This document shows, one piece after another, positions 26,202-34,979 of a stretch of 64,000 nt of DNA (position 1 is the stretch's first letter; each line of letters starts with the position of its first letter). Origin of the DNA: Vibrio sp. Of7-15. Lineage in GTDB: Bacteria; Pseudomonadota; Gammaproteobacteria; Enterobacterales; Vibrionaceae. The stretch spans positions 1 to 64,000 of the forward strand of contig NZ_JAKRGH010000015.1 in assembly GCF_022347565.1 (NCBI RefSeq). Direction: 5' to 3'. A program made the translations under genes and the position numbers. Under the pieces are notes generated by a model. It was not told the DNA's origin, did no database searches, and saw nothing but the letters and a program-made list of their open reading frames with translations.

Positions 26202-27053
26202 ATGGATACGGATAATCAAGCGACGCCCCCTTCAAAAGAAAGTGCAATCTATAGCTATGCTCAAGAATTAGGAGGGCTGGAGGTCCTGTCTGCCAGCTAC
26301 CATCACCAAAACTTTTCTCGCCATAGCCATGAAGGTTATACCATTGGCTTAATTGATGATGGTGCTCAGCGTTTTTACCGAACTGGGGGCAATCATGTAG
26401 CGCCTCAGGGCAGTATTATTCTGGTTAACGCAGATGAAGTGCACAATGGCCATTCAGCCACAGAAGCAGGCTGGTCTTATCGGGCGATGTATCCACTGCC
26501 TGAACAATTTGCACAAATTAGCCAAGAGTTGGGGCTGTCACAACATGGTGCGCCTTATTTCCCTTCTCCTGTGGTTCATGATCCCAAACTCGCCAGCCAG
26601 CTCCAGCTTGTGTTTAATACTCTGGCTCAGTCAGACAACAAGCTACTACGAGAAACTTTGATTTATGGTGTGCTTACCAAGCTGATGGCGCAACATGGAA
26701 AACAGCGTTTACCGCTAGACACACCAACCCCAGCACAGCGCCAAGTGCTGCTAGTCAAAGAGTTTTTAGATGACTTTCCATCCGCCGATGTCTCACTACA
26801 AGATCTAGCAAAACTGGCTTCGCTAAGCCCATGTCACTTAGTAAGGGCCTTTCAAAAGCAATTTGGCTTTCCGCCTCATGCTTACCAAATTCAGGCTCGA
26901 TTACGTTTTGCAAAAAGTCTGATCAGAAACGGGAACAAAATCTCTCATGTAGCCCAAGAAACAGGGTTTCACGATCAAAGCCATCTGCATCGCCACTTTA
27001 AAAAGGCCATGGGGATAACGCCAGGCCAATACGCCAAGCAATTAAAAAGCTAA
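26202..27053 (+). CDS. AraC family transcriptional regulator
   Basis: A 283-residue protein. The N-terminal cupin (HHQNFSRHSHEGYTIGLIDDG, VNADEVHNGHSA) is an AraC ligand-binding domain. The C-terminal pair of helix-turn-helix motifs is complete (LQDLAKLASLSPCHLVRAFQKQFGFPPHAYQIQARLRFAK and ISHVAQETGFHDQSHLHRHFKKAMGITPGQYAK). It lies 136 bp upstream of azlC-azlD in the same direction. This AraC/AzlCD order is common, so it probably activates the exporter pair. Confidence 0.88.
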   Translation: MDTDNQATPPSKESAIYSYAQELGGLEVLSASYHHQNFSRHSHEGYTIGLIDDGAQRFYRTGGNHVAPQGSIILVNADEVHNGHSATEAGWSYRAMYPLPEQFAQISQELGLSQHGAPYFPSPVVHDPKLASQLQLVFNTLAQSDNKLLRETLIYGVLTKLMAQHGKQRLPLDTPTPAQRQVLLVKEFLDDFPSADVSLQDLAKLASLSPCHLVRAFQKQFGFPPHAYQIQARLRFAKSLIRNGNKISHVAQETGFHDQSHLHRHFKKAMGITPGQYAKQLKS

Positions 27054-27188
27054 TTGGCATACGCTTCTATCCATATAAAACACGACTCCAATCAGTAAAC
27101 TGGCACCAATTGAGCAAGAATGTACAAGTTTTCCAATAACGAGCGCGGTAATGTGAATTAATAACAAACACAATAACACGAGCTCAAT

Positions 27189-27902
27189 ATGCATACTCAA
27201 ACCTTTCAATCACCTCAAGAACATACGCATCGCCAGCATTTTTTAAAAGGCGCCTTAGCCGTCACTCCTCTTTGTATTGCGGTTATTCCATGGGGCTTGC
27301 TTGCAGGCTCGTTCGCCGTAGAAATCGGCTTGCTGCCTATTGAGGGCCAAGCACTGTCTGCTATTGTGTTTGCTGGCTCAGCACAATTGGTGGCACTAGG
27401 GTTGTTAAAAGCAGGGGCAGGAGTTGCCACCATTTTACTGACCACACTCTTTATTACTTCCCGCCATTTGTTATACAGCATCTCTATGCGACAGCACATC
27501 AGCTCATTACCTTTACGATGGCGCTTAGGTTTGGGCTTTCTATTAACAGATGAGCTATTCGCCATTTGCGGCCACCAAAAAAAGCATGAATTTAATCGTT
27601 GGTTTGCCCTTGGTGTAGGCTTCTGGTTTTATCTGTGTTGGAATCTAGCCACACTCGCAGGCATCATCGCCGGTAAATACATTCCAAACCTAGATCAGCT
27701 TGGGCTGGAGTTCGCCATTGCAGCCACCTTTATCGCTATTGTTGTACCGACAATACAACGCCTATCGGTTCTGCTTACGGTGATCACGGCTATTGTGCTG
27801 TCAGTTTTATGCTCATGGGCACAAATCGAAGGAGGGCTAATCATTGCTAGCCTAGGGGCTATGACCTGTGGCTACCTTTGTTCAACCAAGGAGAAAAAAT
27901 AA
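27189..27902 (+). CDS. azlC: AzlC family branched-chain amino acid permease
   Basis: A 237-residue membrane protein. It has the AzlC landmarks FLKGALAVTPLCIAVIPWGLLAGSFAVEIGL, AIVFAGSAQLVALGLL and LFITSRHLLYSISMR. The pair AzlC/AzlD exports branched-chain amino acids or analogues across the inner membrane. The stop codon overlaps the start of azlD (TAATG), a sign of coupled translation. The AraC gene upstream is the likely regulator. Confidence 0.9.
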   Translation: MHTQTFQSPQEHTHRQHFLKGALAVTPLCIAVIPWGLLAGSFAVEIGLLPIEGQALSAIVFAGSAQLVALGLLKAGAGVATILLTTLFITSRHLLYSISMRQHISSLPLRWRLGLGFLLTDELFAICGHQKKHEFNRWFALGVGFWFYLCWNLATLAGIIAGKYIPNLDQLGLEFAIAATFIAIVVPTIQRLSVLLTVITAIVLSVLCSWAQIEGGLIIASLGAMTCGYLCSTKEKK

Positions 27903-28213
27903 TGATTTGGTTAACTATTTTTGCGATGGCCGCCATCGTGTTCACAAGTCGATATGTCTTTCTAGAACCCAAGCTACCTTTGCGCTTAAACCACAAAGCC
28001 CAACGATTTTTAAGTTTCGCCAGTCCGGCTATTTTAACCGCCATCTGGGCTCCTATTGTGTTTCTTCCACATGGCAACCTCGACATTGGCTTGAAAAACC
28101 CTTATTTATTAGCGGCAATAATTGCTTTTATGGTTGCTTGGAAAACAAAGAACACGCTCCTAACCACCATCGTCAGCATGAGCGCCTTTTTTATTTTATT
28201 GAAAATACTCTAA
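27902..28213 (+). CDS. azlD: AzlD family transport protein
   Basis: 103 residues from the ATG at 27902, overlapping the azlC stop; four hydrophobic helices. The AzlD features are WLTIFAMAAIVFTSRYVFLEP, FLSFASPAILTAIWAPIVFLP and the last helix VAWKTKNTLLTTIVSMSAFFILLKIL. It forms the small subunit of the two-component exporter with AzlC. The gene ends this transcription unit. Confidence 0.88.
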   Translation: MIWLTIFAMAAIVFTSRYVFLEPKLPLRLNHKAQRFLSFASPAILTAIWAPIVFLPHGNLDIGLKNPYLLAAIIAFMVAWKTKNTLLTTIVSMSAFFILLKIL

Positions 28214-28352
28214 AAATCAGACTACATTTCGAAATTACCTTAAGGTCATCCAGTTTGGAATAATGAGGCCGTAACAAAAATAACATATCCCTTAGAAAAG
28301 CATTAAAGCTCAGATATTCATGATTAAAATATAAACATACCCAAAACGAAAA

Positions 28353-28377
28353 ACTCGGCACACTTAGGTTGCCGAGT
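28353..28377. terminator. Terminator hairpin between convergent genes
   Basis: ACTCGGCA pairs with TGCCGAGT over a 9-base loop. It is placed between azlD and the methyltransferase gene. Confidence 0.65.
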
Positions 28378-28417
28378 ATAACTTGGATTCAGATAATAAA
28401 TAACGCTGATGTATTTG

Positions 28418-29071
28418 TTATATCTTCTTCCCTGAAAATAACGCTACACAACCTATTACTTTAACTTCAACATCTGTAAAGTGTTCATTTAATGATGCTA
28501 TTAGTGAATCAAGTTCATCGTTATGATTACTAAATATTCCTTTTTTATTGTAAATAGCCATTAATTTTTTCGCGAAGAAGTTTTTATCCGTACCTTTGCC
28601 AAGTATCGTACTGCCAAACAACACTCCACCATTATTCATATAACTTTTCAAATGCTTAAAAATGATGCCCTTTTCGGCAATATCGCCAGGTAAACAATGA
28701 AGTAAATAGTTAACACTAATAGAGTCAAATTTTTCAATATTTAACTGAAGCGGCTCAAGTACATCCCCACTGTAAACTTCTGGTTGAAAATGACTAATTA
28801 CTTTTGACGCGGTATCAAGACTATTCTCATTCAAATCTAATAAAGCGATACGATTTGTTGTTTGAGGTAAGAAATTCTTAAGGTAATACCCAGAGCCAAC
28901 CCCCACATCTAAATGATTAGATGATACTTTTTTTGAAAACTGCTCACTAATAAATCGAGTTGGACATTTCCAAAAGTAATGATTTGATACCCCTAAAACC
29001 CAAAAATCATATATTGAAAGTACTTTTTTTGAGTAAACAGCTTGCCCAGCAATAGTTGCTTCTTTATTCAT
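28418..29071 (-). CDS. Class I SAM-dependent methyltransferase
   Basis: A 217-residue cytoplasmic protein. Motif I is HLDVGVGSGYYLKNFL, the acidic end of strand 2 is ALLDLNENSL, and later come SVNYLLHCLPGD and NGGVLFGSTILG. The start contains YSKKVLSIYDFWVLGVSNHYFWKCPT, a pattern seen in small-molecule methyltransferases of this type. The substrate is unknown, and the gene is solitary. Confidence 0.82.
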   Translation of the reverse strand: MNKEATIAGQAVYSKKVLSIYDFWVLGVSNHYFWKCPTRFISEQFSKKVSSNHLDVGVGSGYYLKNFLPQTTNRIALLDLNENSLDTASKVISHFQPEVYSGDVLEPLQLNIEKFDSISVNYLLHCLPGDIAEKGIIFKHLKSYMNNGGVLFGSTILGKGTDKNFFAKKLMAIYNKKGIFSNHNDELDSLIASLNEHFTDVEVKVIGCVALFSGKKI

Positions 29072-29353
29072 CTTAGTTTCATATAGTTATAAGTTGTTAA
29101 TCTTTAATCTATACTAAAAAATGAAGAAGGCAAAGCGTACCAGAGAAAGATATGCAACAAGGATATTAGAAAGATTCAATAAATATTCGTTCAACAACAT
29201 AACCCAAGTTAAATATAAAACATAACCTTTACCTAATTATATTATTTAAACTTATAATCACCCCTGTGAATATTATTGCCTAACTCGTAATATAAGGAAG
29301 CAGGATGACGCTTACATAAGAACAATTCAGGATTATAAAAATATTAACTGCTA

Positions 29354-29485
29354 CTACGTATTAGGAAAGCCAACCTCAAAATTTAAATCATACGATGTCA
29401 TATAGTTTGAAATCAAAGCGGCTAACCCAATACCTACAGCAACAACAACTTCTTTTACTTTCCATAGGCTCATGTATCGAAACAT
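29354..29485 (-). CDS. Possible small membrane protein (43 residues)
   Basis: The frame starts at 29485 with MFRYMSLWKVKEVVVAVGIG, then LAALISNYMTSYDLNFEVGF and PNT. One hydrophobic stretch (VVVAVGIGLAALIS) follows a basic start. I see no strong RBS, and the family is unknown. It may be a real short gene or chance. Confidence 0.35.
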   Translation of the reverse strand: MFRYMSLWKVKEVVVAVGIGLAALISNYMTSYDLNFEVGFPNT

Positions 29486-29509
29486 ACTTATAGCATCAAC
29501 AATGATACC

Positions 29510-29833
29510 TTACCCACTCAACAGCGGTGTTAACTGCTTTTCTTTAAGATAGAGATACAAAGGCAAACCACAAGACACGCCAATGGACACCGTTCCCAGC
29601 ATTGCCAAATACCGATATTTTACTTTATTTCTACCACCATCAACGGCAATAAATCCCAAAAGAGCTACCGCTGAAACCAATACATCTAACCACGCAAATA
29701 CACTAATGGGGTTTACTACCGCTTCTTTCAGTAATAAAGGAAGATCCACCCCGTTAGTGAATAACCACGGAATAAGCGCCCCATAAGGCAGCAGTATTCC
29801 TAAAAAAGTCAGAACTAAGTAAAACCTTGCCAT
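29510..29833 (-). CDS. DUF2834 membrane protein
   Basis: 107 residues from the ATG at 29833 (MARFYLVLTFLGILLPYGA); a longer frame runs to 29875. Three hydrophobic helices are seen, with the DUF2834 pattern (L-x-GxxxPYxxL-x-PWL, then NPISVFAWLDVLVSAVALLGFI). DUF2834 proteins are small inner-membrane proteins of unknown function. The gene is solitary, near the SUKH-like gene. Confidence 0.75.
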   Translation of the reverse strand: MARFYLVLTFLGILLPYGALIPWLFTNGVDLPLLLKEAVVNPISVFAWLDVLVSAVALLGFIAVDGGRNKVKYRYLAMLGTVSIGVSCGLPLYLYLKEKQLTPLLSG

Positions 29834-29990
29834 ATCACCATCCTTGCTGATTTTTATCGTAAAACGAACAATCAAGTATGCCGAACAACATTAACCAAGC
29901 ATACTGGCATCCATATCCAAGGTGACGCGTAAAAATCATCACCTTAATTGTAATGATTATAAACGTGAGGCAGTCACTCGGATTCGGTGC

Positions 29991-30557
29991 TTAACCTTCA
30001 TAAAAATTCGCAACCCAAGCATCAAAAGACGTTTTATGCTCTTGCTGTGCCTTTTTAACAATATCATTTGCATTGCTGATAGGCTCTAAACCACATACCC
30101 TTTTTAACCATTCTCGGTATTCTTTACTTTTTTCACTTGGTTCAAAGTCGTCAGGATCTTTAAAGTAATCAACTTCATCCCAATCAATCATCGGCTCACT
30201 ATCAAACGTCAGTATTTGAAGCAACTCATTAAAGTTATTAGCAACAACGTGAAAACCGCCTTCACTTCCAAAAGTAACTATGGGTGCAACATCAAGGTTC
30301 GCATTCCCATCTTTTAACCAAAAACCATAGGAAGATCCGCTTCCATCTGCACATGCAAATTCATAAATGGAATCGAGAAAGGCTTCATGCTCTGAGTATG
30401 TTTTTAAGCCAAACCTTTCTCTATCAATCGAAAACTCAAAGCCCTCAGAAAAATACGTACTTTGCGCAACTTCATTATCAAAACGTAGTAATGATAAAAG
30501 CTTCTTAGGTATATCTAACCCACTAAAGTGCTCAATCAAATCCTTTTCAATACTCAT
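29991..30557 (-). CDS. SMI1/KNR4 (SUKH)-like protein
   Basis: 188 residues from the ATG at 30557; a longer frame goes to 30605. Features of the SUKH fold are FACADGSGSSYGFWL, followed by PIVTFGSEGGFHVVANNFNELLQIL, the strand pattern used by bacterial toxin-immunity proteins. Many such proteins neutralise nuclease or deaminase toxins, but no toxin gene adjoins it. It could be an orphan immunity gene. Confidence 0.65.
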   Translation of the reverse strand: MSIEKDLIEHFSGLDIPKKLLSLLRFDNEVAQSTYFSEGFEFSIDRERFGLKTYSEHEAFLDSIYEFACADGSGSSYGFWLKDGNANLDVAPIVTFGSEGGFHVVANNFNELLQILTFDSEPMIDWDEVDYFKDPDDFEPSEKSKEYREWLKRVCGLEPISNANDIVKKAQQEHKTSFDAWVANFYEG

Positions 30558-30614
30558 TATATTCCTACCTATTAAAGCCTCGTATAACGCTTTATTAATC
30601 CGCAAAATTAAGAA

Positions 30615-30764
30615 TTAGAACAAGCCAACTAACCCTACCGACAATAACATACCACCCACAAAGCTAAGAGTATGAAATGTTTGATACTTGGCCTCAACAT
30701 ACATCTTCTTTGGCTCTTCTTGGTATGTTTTAATCGCGAGTTCTTTTACATAGTTATTCTGCAT
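30615..30764 (-). CDS. Small membrane protein (49 residues)
   Basis: The frame starts MQNNYVKELAIKTYQEEPKK, has a short amphipathic head, then a hydrophobic tail (LSFVGGMLLSVGLVGLF). A promoter-like SoxR/MerR dyad lies 37-60 bp upstream, and a hairpin (AAGCTTCC/GGAAGCTT) separates the two. The family is not recognised. The combination of a clear regulatory site and a plausible membrane tail makes it likely to be a real gene. Confidence 0.6.
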   Translation of the reverse strand: MQNNYVKELAIKTYQEEPKKMYVEAKYQTFHTLSFVGGMLLSVGLVGLF

Positions 30765-30767
30765 AAT

Positions 30768-30798
30768 AAGCTTCCTTTTTCATCGTTTAGGGAAGCTT
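30768..30798. promoter_or_regulatory. Hairpin in the 5' region of the small membrane gene
   Basis: AAGCTTCC (30768-30775) pairs with GGAAGCTT (30791-30798). It lies just before the ATG at 30764 and overlaps the likely -10 region, so it may form in the 5' leader. Confidence 0.4.
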
Positions 30799-30800
30799 AA

Positions 30801-30822
30801 TACCTCAAGCTAGGTTGAGGTA
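30801..30822 (-). promoter_or_regulatory. SoxR/MerR-like dyad and promoter
   Basis: TACCTCAA, 6-base centre, TTGAGGTA; the inner 18 bp match the SoxR box CCTCAAGTTAACTTGAGG at 15 of 18 positions. On the minus strand TTTACC (30819-30824) can act as a -35 with a 19-bp spacer to TAAGCT, the unusual spacing used by MerR-type activators. It would drive the 49-residue gene. Confidence 0.5.
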
Positions 30823-30887
30823 AAGTAAAAATCACACACATCTAAGCAGATATTTAAGCTATGTGGTAAAGAGCTCTACCCGAAAGG

Positions 30888-31241
30888 TTACCCAGCTCTC
30901 GCTCCATTCGGCATTTTGGTTTCCGGACAAGCTAAGCATGGCTGTAGTTTGTCTTCATAGCCGATATCAAAAAGCATACCTTGCGACACTTCTCCTGCCA
31001 TCTTTCTTTCAGGCAAGTTGACTACAAACAGAGCTTGTTTTCCCTCGATTTCTTTTGGGTTTTCTCGCTCTTGTTTTATGCCGGCTAAAATTGAACGTGT
31101 ATGATCACCAAAGTCTACCGTTAACTTCATGAGTTTATCGGATTTAGCGACGTCGCTAACTTCGATAATTTGCCCTACACGAATATCAATTTTTGCGAAG
31201 TCATCAAATGTGATCTCATCTTTAATTGGAGCCTGTTCCAT
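30888..31241 (-). CDS. tRNA-binding domain protein (CsaA/YgjH type)
   Basis: A 117-residue protein containing one EMAP/OB-fold tRNA-binding domain: FAKIDIRVGQIIEVSDVAKSDKLMKLTVDFGD, then FVVNLPERKMAGEVSQGMLF. It ends with MPNGARAG, like the CsaA/YgjH group (R-M-P-x-G-x-R). Such proteins bind tRNA-like RNAs or act as chaperone-like factors. The gene is solitary. CsaA and YgjH are close, so I leave the symbol empty. Confidence 0.85.
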   Translation of the reverse strand: MEQAPIKDEITFDDFAKIDIRVGQIIEVSDVAKSDKLMKLTVDFGDHTRSILAGIKQERENPKEIEGKQALFVVNLPERKMAGEVSQGMLFDIGYEDKLQPCLACPETKMPNGARAG

Positions 31242-31351
31242 ACCTATTACCTCAACATTATCTAGAACGCATGTCTATGTATGCGGCAGAAAACAACTCA
31301 ATGCCGCAATATCTAAAAGCATCTTAAATGCAAATATGGTTAAGTGTTATG

Positions 31352-31963
31352 TTAACTCCGCCCGTATTTACGGTCTTGAAACTCTCTGCGTTGCTTTGTA
31401 ATTTCATACAAAACTATACCGCTCGATGTCCCCAAATTCAGACTTTCAACGATTCCAAACATTGGGATATTAATGCAGAAACAGCTAGATTCAATCACTT
31501 GTTCACTTAGCCCTTTAGACTCATTACCAAACCACACTGCCAACCGTTTTTGCGTATAGTTACCTTTACCTAACTCTACGTTTACTTTTCCTTTTACGTG
31601 AGGCGAAGTAGCAATTGACTCGAATTTATTACTCTCTAGATGTTCAAGACAAGACGCCGTGGAGTTAAATTTTTTTACAAAACTCCACTTAACGGCAGAG
31701 GCTGATGGCTTCACGAGTGGATTCCAATGACGCATGTCTTGCCAGTCATCTGGTAGCGAGCCACTTTCATCAACAATATAGACTTTCTCAGCACCTAAGG
31801 CGTTTACATTTCTAACAACAGAGCCAATATTTTTGAGAGTTTTAGGGTTTTCTAAAACCACGATAAGGTTTTTACACTTAAAGTCTTTTACTTCATCCGC
31901 TCTCTTTCTTAAAGCTCGTTTTTTGCTTTGATCCTGTAACACGAAACACTTTCTCCTAAACAC
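31352..31963 (-). CDS. TrmH/SpoU-family RNA 2'-O-methyltransferase
   Basis: About 203 residues with the SPOUT signature: ENPKTLKNIGSVVRNVNALGAEKV, VWFGNESKGLSEQVIE and IPMFGIVESLNLGTSSGIVLYE (knot region with N-L-x-x-S). The protein should methylate ribose in tRNA or rRNA. A GTG at 31942 has AGGAG about 10 bp upstream and may be the real start instead of the ATG at 31963. It is a small single-domain version of the TrmH group. Confidence 0.85.
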   Translation of the reverse strand: MFRRKCFVLQDQSKKRALRKRADEVKDFKCKNLIVVLENPKTLKNIGSVVRNVNALGAEKVYIVDESGSLPDDWQDMRHWNPLVKPSASAVKWSFVKKFNSTASCLEHLESNKFESIATSPHVKGKVNVELGKGNYTQKRLAVWFGNESKGLSEQVIESSCFCINIPMFGIVESLNLGTSSGIVLYEITKQRREFQDRKYGRS

Positions 31964-32094
31964 CTAATACTGAATATATTAATTAATATCTATATATCTT
32001 ATACTTAGTAAAGTACACCGCTTTAAAAGCATGTCCAGACCTTTAGATCACTGAACTCAATCTCCACTGAAACTGAGTAAAATAAAATTACACA

Positions 32095-33045
32095 TCAGGT
32101 TAGCTTCACTCGATGAGGATTATCCACAATATATGTGCCCCACTTCTTTAGCCATGCAGCCGAGTCCAACATATTCAAAATAATGGCGCTCACGATAACC
32201 ATCACTCCCATAATTTTATGACTCTCTAGCGCTTGTTCGAAAAATACCACCTGCCAGATAAAAGCGAAAATCAAGTTAGTAAAAATGAGAGGGGCTAACT
32301 GAGTACCAGACTCCACTAACTGATAAGCTCGCACGCGAAACATTTGCGTATTAATGACCGTAATAGAGAGCATAAGAATGGCACCAAGAACAAAAACTGG
32401 ATTCTCTAATGCGCTAAACAGTGCCACTGAATCGACATTAACCACCATCGAATGCATCAAAAATACTGGCAGGGCAAGCCCCGTTGCAAACACCATGCAC
32501 CACGTATTAACCGCCAAAGCAGATAACGAGCTCTTACTCGAACGATACATACACACCTGAGACAAAGCATTACACAGTCCGGAGCCGAGCCCAATCAGTA
32601 ACTCTACCCGCCACTGAAAGCCACTCCCGACTCCGGCTTGAATGACCACCCCGACAAACGCAATCATGATCGCTACAATCGTGATGGGCCTTATGGCGGC
32701 TCTAAATATTATTTTTTCTAACAATGGCATGAACAGTGGCCCAGTACTAAAAAGCACCACCGCCTCTACCAAAGACAAAGCGTTAATCGCATATAAAAAA
32801 CACAACTGAGTAAGGGTAATAAAAAACGCACGAAACAGTAATGGACGTATATTCGCCTTGGTTGGCAATTCCCATTTAATCAATAAAAGCAGCCACAACA
32901 TGATCAATGCAGGTACTAAAAACCGGATTAGATTCAACAACTCTACGCTAATAACACCAGTTAACGTTTTGGCTAATAACCCACTCAATGACAAATTAAA
33001 GGTAGACACCAACATAAAGGTAACAGGCTTGATAGATAACGACAT
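32095..33045 (-). CDS. DMT superfamily (EamA) transporter
   Basis: 316 residues from the ATG at 33045 (MSLSIKPVTF), after GAAGGAG; a longer frame runs to 33090. Ten hydrophobic helices occur in two EamA repeats (FNLSLSGLLAKTLTGVISVELLNLIRFLVPALIML; FALGLGSGLCNALSQVCMYR). Such carriers export amino acids, nucleobases or other metabolites. It diverges from the LysR gene at 33137, with a 91-bp shared promoter, so it is likely under LysR control. Confidence 0.85.
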   Translation of the reverse strand: MSLSIKPVTFMLVSTFNLSLSGLLAKTLTGVISVELLNLIRFLVPALIMLWLLLLIKWELPTKANIRPLLFRAFFITLTQLCFLYAINALSLVEAVVLFSTGPLFMPLLEKIIFRAAIRPITIVAIMIAFVGVVIQAGVGSGFQWRVELLIGLGSGLCNALSQVCMYRSSKSSLSALAVNTWCMVFATGLALPVFLMHSMVVNVDSVALFSALENPVFVLGAILMLSITVINTQMFRVRAYQLVESGTQLAPLIFTNLIFAFIWQVVFFEQALESHKIMGVMVIVSAIILNMLDSAAWLKKWGTYIVDNPHRVKLT

Positions 33046-33136
33046 ACACACTCCTTCTACAGACTTATAGCGTAAGGTGATTACAGACATAGAAAAAGCG
33101 AGTAATATTGACCATATTTGTTAGAAAAACTTACAG

Positions 33137-34042
33137 ATGAAAAAGCTCATTCCTCTCAAATCCATTTATGCTTTTGTCGCGGTGGCAGAAACAGGCAGCA
33201 TGACAGAAGCCGCTAATGTGCTGAACGTCAGTCACTCTGCCGTCAGCCAAGCCATTAAAACACTGGAAACTCAGCTTAATTGCACACTATTTGATCGTAT
33301 AGGAAGGCAAGTTCGGTTAAATGGCATAGGAAAGAAGTACTACAAAAAAGTGGCCCCCGCCCTCGAAGAAATCGTGGCCGCCAGCGAAGAAATCAGCGCA
33401 CCCAGTTATGATCATCGCTTAACCCTAAACATGGTCAATTCTTTGGCTCTGCACTGGTGGATCCCCCAAGTTGATCAATTCCAGCAAAATTACCCGCACA
33501 TAGATATCCGAATTTCGAATTTACCCTTTGTATTTGATTTATCTAAAGAAGGTGTAGATGTCGCTTTGATCCACGGTAAAAAAGAAGATTGGGGACAATA
33601 CCACCTTGAACATTTAGGGAACGATAACTTAGTGCTCGTATGTAGCCCTAAACTGCTGAACACCATAAAAAATCACACAAATCTCACCACTCAATTATTA
33701 GCTACGTACCCTGCAATCTACGTAACCAACCCAAGGCGAAAAGACGATTGGACGATTTGGTGTGAAGCTACAGGGCACTCCGTACCCACTCATCATAATA
33801 ATTTGAACTTTGCGGCCACCATTCAAGCAATGCAAGCCGCAATTACTGGGCTTGGCGTACTGGTTACCCACCATCAATTTATTAAAAATGATCTAGCGGC
33901 GGGTATGCTCACTCAAATTGGCTCCCCCGTCTTAAACCCGCACAAAGCCTTTTATTTTGCATGTGCTCCCGAAAAACTAAAATTAGAAAGCGTACTTAGC
34001 CTCAGAAATTGGCTCCGACAGGCCTTCTCTGAAGATAGATAA
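33137..34042 (+). CDS. LysR family regulator (GcvA-like)
   Basis: A 301-residue LysR protein with the N-terminal HTH LKSIYAFVAVAETGSMTEAANVLNVSHSAVSQAIKTLETQLNCTLFDR. The arrangement (PLKSIYAFVAVAETGSMT, SHSAVSQAIKxLE) resembles the GcvA/AmpR branch. The substrate-binding domain follows (LNMVNSLALHWWIPQVDQFQ). It is divergent from an EamA transporter and probably regulates it. Confidence 0.88.
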   Translation: MKKLIPLKSIYAFVAVAETGSMTEAANVLNVSHSAVSQAIKTLETQLNCTLFDRIGRQVRLNGIGKKYYKKVAPALEEIVAASEEISAPSYDHRLTLNMVNSLALHWWIPQVDQFQQNYPHIDIRISNLPFVFDLSKEGVDVALIHGKKEDWGQYHLEHLGNDNLVLVCSPKLLNTIKNHTNLTTQLLATYPAIYVTNPRRKDDWTIWCEATGHSVPTHHNNLNFAATIQAMQAAITGLGVLVTHHQFIKNDLAAGMLTQIGSPVLNPHKAFYFACAPEKLKLESVLSLRNWLRQAFSEDR

Positions 34043-34422
34043 GGTGATATTAATCACATAAAAATGAAAATAAGTGTTTACAAGAGACTATTAACTGATC
34101 TAGGCTGTAGTGGTCTGTAACTCAGACCTATTCGTGATTTTCTAAGAACCCTTCGAACTCTCTGTTTTTCCATAGAGCCTACTGCATAGAAGAAACTAAA
34201 AATATCATGGAAGTGATTTCTTTCCATTGCCGATTAATTTCACATGAGAGCAATGATGAGCTATTGAGTTTAGGTGATCACTCATAGCGTAAGAGACAAA
34301 AGGTCAGTGAGTTAAAAGATATGTACCGCCGCGAAAAATAACGCGATGCGATAAACAACTTTACTCAATGAAATAGCCACAAACATAACGCTAAAAAGCA
34401 TTGTTTGGGCAAAGGAAATACT
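34043..34422. other. Leader region of the cold-shock-like gene
   Basis: 380 bp without a gene. It contains a perfect short hairpin (GGTCTG, TAACT, CAGACC at 34112-34128) that may end the LysR transcript. The rest could be a long 5' leader of the cold-shock-like gene, as in cspA, but I see no defined cold-shock box. Confidence 0.4.
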
Positions 34423-34623
34423 ATGATCTTACAAACCGGAATTATCCGCTCGTTCAATTCACAACAAAAAAATGGTTTTATTACTTGCGATCTTGGTGGC
34501 GACATTCAATTCGATGCTAGCAGCGTATGTGATAACAACCAGCCAATGTCTGGCCGCTTAGTGGAATTCATCATGGATGACTCAGCCGTTAAGTTACAAG
34601 CCATCAAAATTCGCTTTATCTAA
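34423..34623 (+). CDS. Degenerate cold-shock-domain protein
   Basis: 66 residues from the ATG at 34423, after AAAGGA. It begins MILQTGIIRSFNSQQKNGFI, which matches the CspA start (G-x-V-K-W-F-N-x-x-K-G-F-G-F-I). RNP1 (KGFGFI) is reduced to KNGFI and RNP2 (VFVH) to IQFD. Aromatic residues needed for RNA stacking are partly lost. It may be a specialised nucleic-acid-binding protein rather than a true Csp. A hairpin follows at 34633. Confidence 0.65.
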   Translation: MILQTGIIRSFNSQQKNGFITCDLGGDIQFDASSVCDNNQPMSGRLVEFIMDDSAVKLQAIKIRFI

Positions 34624-34632
34624 CAAATCGTT

Positions 34633-34661
34633 ACTGCCACCCAGTCAAACTCGGTGGCAGT
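34633..34661. terminator. Hairpin between convergent small genes
   Basis: ACTGCCACC pairs with GGTGGCAGT around an 11-base loop. It lies between the cold-shock-like gene and the VF530-like gene. No T-run follows, so its efficiency is uncertain. Confidence 0.55.
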
Positions 34662-34686
34662 CTAGGCGGCTGAGCACAGCCTAGTG

Positions 34687-34899
34687 TCATTTCATTGTTT
34701 TAATATACAAGTTCTCAACTTTGGTTCTTGCCCACTCGGTTTTACGCAAAAACTTCAAACTCGATTTTATGCTTGGATTATCGTTAAAACAACGAATGTT
34801 AATGCGCGCACCTAGCTCTTCCCAGCCATAATGTTCGACCAATTCTGTCAGAAGTTTTTCAAGTGTAATCCCGTGCAATGGGTTGTTTGCCTGAGTCAT
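34687..34899 (-). CDS. VF530 family DNA-binding protein
   Basis: A 70-residue protein with the VF530 (DUF2132) sequence pattern: [26 protein letters not shown] then [26 protein letters not shown] and EN-LY. This small helical family, first seen in Vibrio fischeri, binds DNA and has no known pathway. Length matches the family. Confidence 0.9.
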   Translation of the reverse strand: MTQANNPLHGITLEKLLTELVEHYGWEELGARINIRCFNDNPSIKSSLKFLRKTEWARTKVENLYIKTMK

Positions 34900-34979
34900 G
34901 TACTACAATGCCAATTAGTGAATGAGCGCGCAGTATATCAGTTTCTTTTTCAATTCCTACCTGATGGCAGGATCAACCG

